This document shows, one piece after another, positions 24,395 to 28,573 of a stretch of DNA of 28,573 nt. The position numbers and the translations under genes are program-made. Source of the stretch: CAYTZH01 sp964442285. GTDB lineage: Bacteria > Myxococcota_A > UBA9160 > JAFDET01. Numbering within the stretch: position 1 is the first letter of the stretch; each line of letters opens with the position of its first letter. The notes below the pieces were generated by a model that searched no databases, had not been told where the DNA came from, and worked only from the letters and a program-made list of their open reading frames with translations. The stretch spans positions 1-28,573 of the forward strand of contig CAYTZH010000052.1 in the NCBI GenBank assembly GCA_964442285.1. Reading direction: 5' to 3'.

Positions 24395-25930
24395 ATGCGC
24401 AGTCTCCGAGCAGCGATCCGAGTCGGGCCGATCCGCCCGTTCGGCCTCGGCATTCTCCTGGTGGGGATCCTGGTCCTCGCGGGGACGCCCGCCCGGGCGG
24501 GCTTGCTGGACGTCGCCGCCCAGCCCGTGGCGACGGGCCTGGACCGGCCCGTCTTCGCCATCTCCCCCGACGGGGACGAGCGGCTGTTCATCGTGGAGCG
24601 GCCGGGCCGCGTCCTCGTCCTCGTCGACGGCGCCGTGCTGCCCGTCCCCTTCCTGGACATCTCGGGCCAGGTGGGGCTCGGCGGCGAGGGGGGCCTGCTC
24701 GGCCTGGCCTTCGCGCCGGACTTCGCCACCAGCGGCCTGTTCTACGTCTACTACACCGACACGAGCGGCGACTCGGTCGTCTCGCGCTTCGCGGTCGGTG
24801 CCGACCCCGACGTGGCGGACCCGACCGAGGACGTGATCCTGGTGGTCGACCAGCCCTTCGGCAACCACAACGGCGGCACCATCGCCTTCGGCGCCGACGG
24901 CTTCCTCTACTTCTCGCCGGGCGACGGCGGCTCTTCCAACGACCCGGGCAACCGCTCCCAGGACCCCCAGACCCTGCTCGGCAAGATGCTGCGCCTGGAC
25001 GTCGGGCTGCCGCCGGCGCCGGGCTCGATCGTGCGCGGCGCCTACGCCATCCCGGCCGACAACCCCTTCGTGGGTGCGGCCGACCCGGGCGACGCGGTGC
25101 TCGACGAGATCTGGTCCTTCGGCCTGCGCAACGCCTACCGCTTCAGCTTCGACCGCCTGACCGGCGACCTCTGGATCGCGGACGTGGGCCAGGGCGCGCG
25201 CGAGGAGGTCAACTTCGAGCAGGCCGGCCTGCCGGGCGGCCGCAACTACGGCTGGGACGTGATGGAGGGCACCCTGTGCAACCTGAACGACCCGACGCCG
25301 CCGCCGGCGCCCGGCTGCTTCGATCCCCGCCTGACGCTGCCCATCTACCAGTACAGCCACAACGCCGGCAACTGCTCCATCACCGGCGGCTTCGTCTACC
25401 GGGGACGCAAGGTCCTGGGGCTGCGGGGCCACTACGTGTTCGGCGACTTCTGCTCCGGACGCATCTGGTCCCTCGACCTGTCCTCGGGCGGCCTCACCGA
25501 CCGGACGGCCGCGCTGGCGCCGGCCGCGGGCAGCGGCTTCGACCTCGTGGGCTTCGGTCAGGACGGCCGGGGCGAGCTGTACGTGGTGCTCCTCTCGGGA
25601 AGCGTCTATCGGATCGGGCGGCCTCCGCCGGAGTGTAGCGATGGCGTCGACAACGACGGCGACGGCAACGTGGACTGGCCCGAGGACCGCGGCTGCCTGA
25701 ACCCGGGCTGGCCCGACGAGGCCCCCGCCTGCAGCAACGGCGAGGACGACGACCTGGACGGCTTCGAGGACCTGGAGGATCCGGACTGCCACGGCCATGC
25801 GGCCTGGGTCACCGAGGAGCCGGTCTGGTGCGGCGTGGACGCGGTCGGCCCGGAGCCGGCAGCCGTCTTCCTGGGCGCGTTCACCCTGGCGGGCCGCCGC
25901 CGGCGGCGGCAGCGCCGCCAGGGCGCGTAG
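24395..25930 (+). CDS. Secreted PQQ-type sugar dehydrogenase with Ca-binding repeats and PEP-CTERM-like tail
   Basis: The 511-residue protein has a signal peptide (GLGILLVGILVLAGTPARA). A beta-propeller follows with LFIVERPGRVLVL, EGGLLGLAFAPDF, PFGNHNGGTIAFGADG (H158), SPGDGGSSNDPGNRSQDP, LLGKMLRLDV, SFGLRNAYRFSF, GQGAREEVN and RNYGWDVMEG. These are the marks of soluble PQQ glucose/sorbosone dehydrogenases, which oxidise aldoses outside the cytoplasm. Near the C-terminus are two Asp-rich repeats, CSDGVDNDGDGNVDWPEDRGC and CSNGEDDDLDGFEDLEDPDC, likely calcium-binding. The end reads GPEPAAVFLGAFTLAGRRRRRQRR: PEP, a hydrophobic run, then basic residues, like a PEP-CTERM signal but with only about 12 hydrophobic residues. 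GGAAGGAGG precedes ATG 24395. Surface processing by the exosortase is plausible. Confidence 0.9.
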   Translation: MRSLRAAIRVGPIRPFGLGILLVGILVLAGTPARAGLLDVAAQPVATGLDRPVFAISPDGDERLFIVERPGRVLVLVDGAVLPVPFLDISGQVGLGGEGGLLGLAFAPDFATSGLFYVYYTDTSGDSVVSRFAVGADPDVADPTEDVILVVDQPFGNHNGGTIAFGADGFLYFSPGDGGSSNDPGNRSQDPQTLLGKMLRLDVGLPPAPGSIVRGAYAIPADNPFVGAADPGDAVLDEIWSFGLRNAYRFSFDRLTGDLWIADVGQGAREEVNFEQAGLPGGRNYGWDVMEGTLCNLNDPTPPPAPGCFDPRLTLPIYQYSHNAGNCSITGGFVYRGRKVLGLRGHYVFGDFCSGRIWSLDLSSGGLTDRTAALAPAAGSGFDLVGFGQDGRGELYVVLLSGSVYRIGRPPPECSDGVDNDGDGNVDWPEDRGCLNPGWPDEAPACSNGEDDDLDGFEDLEDPDCHGHAAWVTEEPVWCGVDAVGPEPAAVFLGAFTLAGRRRRRQRRQGA

Positions 25931-25939
25931 CGAGGGCGG

Positions 25940-26080
25940 CTAGCGGCGCCTGCGGCCGCTCCAGAGGAGCCCGCCCAGGCCCATGCCCAGCAGGGCCAGG
26001 GTGGGCGCCTCGGGAACGGCGAGGACGACGGGTGCGGAATCCAGCACGAGCGACAGCGGCAGCGACAGCAGCAACGACAT
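25940..26080 (-). CDS. 46-aa PEP-CTERM mini-protein
   Basis: A short ORF begins MSLLLSLPLSLVLDSAP, runs straight into VPEAPTLALLGMGLGG, and ends in LLWSGRRRR. The second half is a textbook PEP-CTERM sorting signal: Pro-Glu-Ala-Pro, a glycine-punctuated hydrophobic helix and a basic end. AAGGGGGG lies 4 nt before ATG 26080. An in-frame TAG 17 codons upstream shows that it is not the tail of a longer open frame. Essentially no mature domain lies between N-terminal hydrophobic stretch and tail, and the N-terminus lacks the usual Lys/Arg, so the export signal is weak. It converges tail to tail with the sugar dehydrogenase (9 bp between stops) and lies 147 bp downstream of trpS on the same strand. 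It could be a minimal exosortase substrate or a decayed gene. Confidence 0.72.
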   Translation of the reverse strand: MSLLLSLPLSLVLDSAPVVLAVPEAPTLALLGMGLGGLLWSGRRRR

Positions 26081-26227
26081 GAGCCCCCCTTCGATCCCGG
26101 CCGGCTGCGGCGGGCCGGAACGAGGCGCAGACTAGGGGGGCCCGGCGACGCGGGCGTGACGATTGCTGCAAGAGTCCCGGGGCGCGCGACACCCCCGCGG
26201 GCGTCAGCGCAGGGAGTACCGAGGATC

Positions 26228-27202
26228 TCAGCGCGGAGGCGCGCCCAGGCCGGCGGCCGCGCGCACGGCCTCGAAGACCGGCGCCGAGAGCCGGCGCGCG
26301 CGGGCTGCGCCGTCGCGGAGGATGTCCTCTACCTCTTCGGGGCGCGCCGCGAGCTCGGCGCGTCGCTCGCGCATCGGACCGAAGTGATCGAGCAGGCGCG
26401 CGAGCAGGTCCTTCTTCACCTCGCCGTAGCCGAGACCGCCGCGCTGGGCGCGCTCGAACAGGTCGTTGCGCGCCGCGTCGTCCGCGAAGAGCGACCAGAG
26501 CTGGAAGAGCGCGCTGTCCGTGTCCTTCGGCTCCTCGACGGGCGTCGAGTCGGTGACGACCCCCATCACGGACTTCTTCAGGGGCTTGCTGGCGGCGAAC
26601 ATCTCGATGGTATTGCCGTAGGACTTGCTCATCTTGCGCCCGTCGGTGCCGGGCACCGTGGCGACGTCCTTCTCGATGTGGGGCTCCGGCAGCCGGAACA
26701 CCTCGACGCCGTAGGTGTGGTTGAAGCGCTGGGCCATGTCGCGCGCCATCTCCAGGTGCTGCTTCTGGTCCTGGCCCACGGGCACCACGTCGGGGTTGTA
26801 CTGCAGGATGTCGGCGGCCATGAGCACCGGGTAGGCGAAGAGGCCGTGATCCGCCGAGAGGCCCTGGGCCACCTTGTCCTTGTAGGCGTGGCTGCGCTCG
26901 AGCAGGCCCATGGGCGTGAGCGTGGAGAGCACCCAGGCCAGCTCGCAGGTCTCGGGCACGTCGGACTGGCGGTAGAGCACCGAGCGCTGCGGGTCGAGGC
27001 CGCAGGCCAGGTAGTCCAGCGCCACCTCGCGGCAGTAGGCGCGACGCTGCTCGGCGTCGCGCACCGACGTCATGCTGTGGTAGTCCGCCAGGAAGTAGAT
27101 GGCACAGGCCTTCTCCTGCCAGGCCACGTGCTGGCGCATGGCGCCGAAGTAGTTGCCCAGGTGCAGGGTGCCCGAGGGCTGGATGCCCGAGAGGATGCGC
27201 AC
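26228..27202 (-). CDS. trpS: Tryptophanyl-tRNA synthetase
   Basis: The 324-residue class I synthetase attaches Trp to tRNA-Trp in the cytoplasm. GIQPSGTLHLGNYFGAM contains the HIGH-type motif (TLHLGNY), VGQDQKQHLEMARD is the family's adenylate/Trp-site block, and GRKMSKSYGN is the KMSKS loop. Length is normal. The start is GTG 27202, 2 nt after the ilvE stop, with GAGG in the ilvE end; the frame upstream belongs to an ilvE shadow. It is the second gene of an ilvE-trpS transcript. Trp charging level, set by this enzyme, would be one of the signals read by the Tyr-Trp-Phe leader peptide at 18182. Confidence 0.97.
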   Translation of the reverse strand: MRILSGIQPSGTLHLGNYFGAMRQHVAWQEKACAIYFLADYHSMTSVRDAEQRRAYCREVALDYLACGLDPQRSVLYRQSDVPETCELAWVLSTLTPMGLLERSHAYKDKVAQGLSADHGLFAYPVLMAADILQYNPDVVPVGQDQKQHLEMARDMAQRFNHTYGVEVFRLPEPHIEKDVATVPGTDGRKMSKSYGNTIEMFAASKPLKKSVMGVVTDSTPVEEPKDTDSALFQLWSLFADDAARNDLFERAQRGGLGYGEVKKDLLARLLDHFGPMRERRAELAARPEEVEDILRDGAARARRLSAPVFEAVRAAAGLGAPPR

Positions 27203-27204
27203 GC

Positions 27205-28146
27205 CTAGGCCTCGTCGACGTAGGTGAGCCAGTGCGCGAAGGCCGGATCCTCGCCGTGGGTGACCGTGCGGAAGCGCTCGCGCAGGGCCCGGGTCACGGG
27301 GCCCGGGGTCCCGTCGCCCACGGGCTGCTCGTCGATCGACACCACGGGCAGCACCGCGGCGGTGGTGCCGGTGAGGAAGACCTCGGCCGAGGCGAACAGG
27401 GCCTCCGGCGTCACCGTCTCCTCGCGGACGGGCCGGCCGTCGTGCTTGCAGAGCTCCATGACGCTGCGGCGGGTCACCCCGTGGAGCACCTGGCCCGCCG
27501 TGGGCGTGTGGAGCACGCCCTCCGCGTCGACGGTGAAGAGGTTGGTGGTGGGTCCCTCGGCCAGGTTGCCCTCGGCGTCCACCAGCAGGATCTCGTCGTA
27601 GCCGCGCTCCCGGGCCCGGGCCTTGGCCATCATGGGCGAGACGTAGTTGGCGGCGACCTTGGCCTGGGGCTCGATGATGTCGGGCCGCCGGTTGCGCCGC
27701 TGCTTCTCGAGCCAGACCCGGTACTCCGTGCGGCGCTCGGGCTGCACGTCCTTGGTGGCGATGATGTCGGCCCAGGGATCGTAGGCGGCCACGGCCACCC
27801 GCACCCGGGGGTCGAGGGGCACCACGTCCACCTCGATGGAGGGCAGGTAGGCGCTGATCTTCACCGCCTTGGCGCCCGGGTTGGCCCGCACCGCGGCGCA
27901 GACGGCGCCCCGCAGGCCCGCGTCGTCCAGGGGCAGCACCAGGCCCACCAGGTCGGCCGAGATCCGGAAGCGCTCCAGGTGCTCCGGCAGGCGGAACACC
28001 GCCGGCCCGCGGGCCGTCGGGTGCACGCTCATGTAGTCGAAGACGAGCGAGCCCCGCTGGACGCTGTGGGAGAGCAGATGGAGGGTGGCGTCGGCCCAGG
28101 GGACCAGCGCGCCGTCGACCCAGATTCTCCGGTCGGAGGCGGACAC
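27205..28146 (-). CDS. ilvE: Branched-chain amino acid aminotransferase-like class IV PLP enzyme
   Basis: The 313-residue protein has the fold-type IV blocks IWVDGALVPWADATLHLLSHSVQRG, FRLPEHLERF, EPQAKVAANYVSPMMAKARA (PLP Lys K163), GYDEILLVDAEGNLAEGPTTNLF, and later SVMELC and EVFLTGTTAAVLPV. These enzymes exchange amino groups between Val/Leu/Ile and 2-oxoglutarate. The EGPTTNLF phosphate-binding segment also occurs in D-amino acid transaminases and aminodeoxychorismate lyases, so the exact substrate is less certain. GTG 28146 gives the standard N-terminus; ATG 28179 would add 11 residues without a ribosome site. There is no Shine-Dalgarno before GTG 28146; instead TGGTACATT ends 6 nt upstream. 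It is first in an operon with trpS. Confidence 0.88.
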   Translation of the reverse strand: MSASDRRIWVDGALVPWADATLHLLSHSVQRGSLVFDYMSVHPTARGPAVFRLPEHLERFRISADLVGLVLPLDDAGLRGAVCAAVRANPGAKAVKISAYLPSIEVDVVPLDPRVRVAVAAYDPWADIIATKDVQPERRTEYRVWLEKQRRNRRPDIIEPQAKVAANYVSPMMAKARARERGYDEILLVDAEGNLAEGPTTNLFTVDAEGVLHTPTAGQVLHGVTRRSVMELCKHDGRPVREETVTPEALFASAEVFLTGTTAAVLPVVSIDEQPVGDGTPGPVTRALRERFRTVTHGEDPAFAHWLTYVDEA

Positions 28147-28152
28147 GGCCCG

Positions 28153-28161
28153 AATGTACCA
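28153..28161 (-). promoter_or_regulatory. Candidate extended -10 of ilvE-trpS
   Basis: On the minus strand TG-G-TACATT spans 28161-28153, ending 6 nt before the GTG start. No convincing -35 hexamer is seen 16-18 bp further up. If it is active, the mRNA would begin at the start codon, explaining the absent ribosome site. Confidence 0.35.
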
Positions 28162-28206
28162 AAGGGGCGGCCGTCGCATTTTTTTCGCCACGCGGACGGA
28201 CCTGGC

Positions 28207-28240
28207 GTCCACCTCCTGGGTGGACCCCCAGTCCCAGGAG
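28207..28240 (+). promoter_or_regulatory. Alternative hairpins covering the ribosome site of the 39-aa ORF
   Basis: GTCCACC (28207-28213) can pair with GGTGGAC (28219-28225). Alternatively CCTGGG (28215-28220) can pair with CCCAGG (28233-28238), which covers part of the AGGAG ribosome site at 28236-28240. The two structures share G28219 and G28220 and exclude each other. Confidence 0.3.
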
Positions 28241-28247
28241 ACCTCCC

Positions 28248-28367
28248 ATGCGACACGTGAAGCGATTCGGGATGCGCGCGCTCGTCCTGGCCAGGACGTC
28301 GGTGGCGCTGTACGTCGAGCTGGCCCAGTCGGCGTCGCGCGTCGTTCCGACCCTGCGCCAGGCCTAG
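28248..28367 (+). CDS. Small hypothetical protein, 39 aa
   Basis: The ORF encodes MRHVKRFGMRALVLARTSVA followed by LYVELAQSASRVVPTLRQA: a strongly basic start and a moderately hydrophobic, possibly amphipathic helix. No family is recognised. Support for a real gene: AGGAG 7 nt before ATG 28248, its own downstream hairpin at 28385-28409, and space between ilvE and the epimerase with no other feature. It could be a membrane-associated small protein or a leader-type ORF; nothing in the sequence decides. Confidence 0.55.
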   Translation: MRHVKRFGMRALVLARTSVALYVELAQSASRVVPTLRQA

Positions 28368-28384
28368 CGGCCTCACAGCCTCTC

Positions 28385-28409
28385 AGGGCCCCGTTCCCCG
28401 CGGGGCCCT
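28385..28409 (+). terminator. Terminator-like hairpin after the 39-aa ORF
   Basis: AGGGCCCCG (28385-28393) pairs perfectly with CGGGGCCCT (28401-28409), loop TTCCCCG, followed by CTCTCTGT. The stem is strong and the U-tract is interrupted. On the minus strand it also lies just after the epimerase stop (28441), so it may serve both directions. Confidence 0.6.
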
Positions 28410-28440
28410 CTCTGTGCCCACGTCCCCGGCTCGGGGCGCG

Positions 28441-28573
28441 CTAGGGCTCTACGACCTTCCCGAAGATCCGGGTCCGGTACCAGTCGACCTCCTCCCGGAG
28501 GCCCTCTTCCAGCGTGATCCGGGGCTCCCAGCCCAGGCGCTCCCGCGCCTTGCGGATGTCCGCGCAGGTGCGG
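28441..28573 (-). CDS. NAD-dependent epimerase/dehydratase, C-terminal fragment
   Basis: The frame enters from the right edge and ends at TAG 28441. The 44 visible residues include TCADIRKARERLGWEPRI, TLEEGLREEVDWYR and the end KVVEP. D-I-x-K-A-x-x-x-L-G-W-x-P followed by L-x-x-G-L-x-x-x-V-x-W-Y is the standard C-terminus of extended short-chain dehydrogenases such as UDP-glucose 4-epimerase and UDP-glucuronate decarboxylase, which make sugar nucleotides for surface polysaccharide. The exact member cannot be told from this fragment. Confidence 0.85.
   Translation of the reverse strand, partial: RTCADIRKARERLGWEPRITLEEGLREEVDWYRTRIFGKVVEP

Noticed and set aside
25840..25930. Frameshift explaining the short PEP-like tail of the sugar dehydrogenase
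   Set aside because: The frame reads cleanly through PEP, the hydrophobic run and the Arg cluster to the stop; no alternative frame gives a longer hydrophobic segment joined to the Arg cluster.
28177..28186. T7 run as a terminator
   Set aside because: No stem lies directly before it on the plus strand and no plus-strand gene ends there; on the other strand it is an A-run upstream of ilvE.

Overview
The window is about 28.6 kb of GC-rich, gene-dense chromosomal DNA. It carries a 100-N scaffold gap, so it is probably from a draft or metagenome-derived genome. The gene content suggests an uncultured Gram-negative in the broad deltaproteobacterial/Myxococcota range. The pointers are an exosortase with PEP-CTERM-type tails, Asp-rich D-N-D-G-D-G calcium-type repeats on a secreted enzyme, a bacterial Elp3, a RapA-type ATPase and a class I DAHP synthase. 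The taxon is inferred from gene content only. No tRNA, rRNA, CRISPR array, transposase or phage gene was seen.

Layout, left to right: the 3' part of clpB, then a hairpin and three tandem 24-bp hairpin repeats; an exosortase overlapping a small exported partner gene; a six-TM chemoreceptor; xylB-xylA on the minus strand; YHS-domain protein, TVP38/DedA-like membrane protein and MerA-like flavoprotein on the plus strand; ppgK on minus; DUF547 on plus; a minus-strand run of DUF3179 protein, secreted thioredoxin/MsrA-like fusion and glutamate dehydrogenase; a 74-aa ORF; the assembly gap; an aromatic amino acid leader peptide with attenuator in front of DAHP synthase; elp3 (minus) and a divergent Trm9-like methyltransferase (plus); a RapA-like ATPase (minus); a secreted PQQ-type sugar dehydrogenase (plus); a 46-aa PEP-CTERM mini-protein (minus); ilvE-trpS (minus); a 39-aa ORF with its own terminator; and the 3' end of a sugar-nucleotide epimerase.

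Four themes stand out. First, positions 18147-18356 look like a complete transcription attenuator. A 30-codon leader ORF has Tyr, Tyr, Trp and Phe codons clustered around TAC-TGG-TTT, followed by a 9-bp GC-rich stem and a T6 tract just before the DAHP synthase gene. Second, elp3 is divergent from a small methyltransferase whose N-terminus carries the F-S-x-x-R-x-x-P-W-P signature that I associate with eukaryotic Trm9/ALKBH8. This suggests a bacterial route to mcm5U34 in tRNA. Third, an exosortase/accessory pair and two proteins with PEP-CTERM-like tails sit in the same window, one of them being almost nothing but the sorting signal. Fourth, two redox clusters are present: YHS/TVP38/MerA-like/DUF547, and DUF3179 with a Trx-MsrA-like fusion. 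The latter two belong to families that, as I recall, include selenoprotein members; both are Cys forms here.

Most starts have an AGGAG-like ribosome site. The aro leader peptide and ilvE do not; each has an extended -10-like element 6-7 nt before its start codon, consistent with leaderless transcripts.
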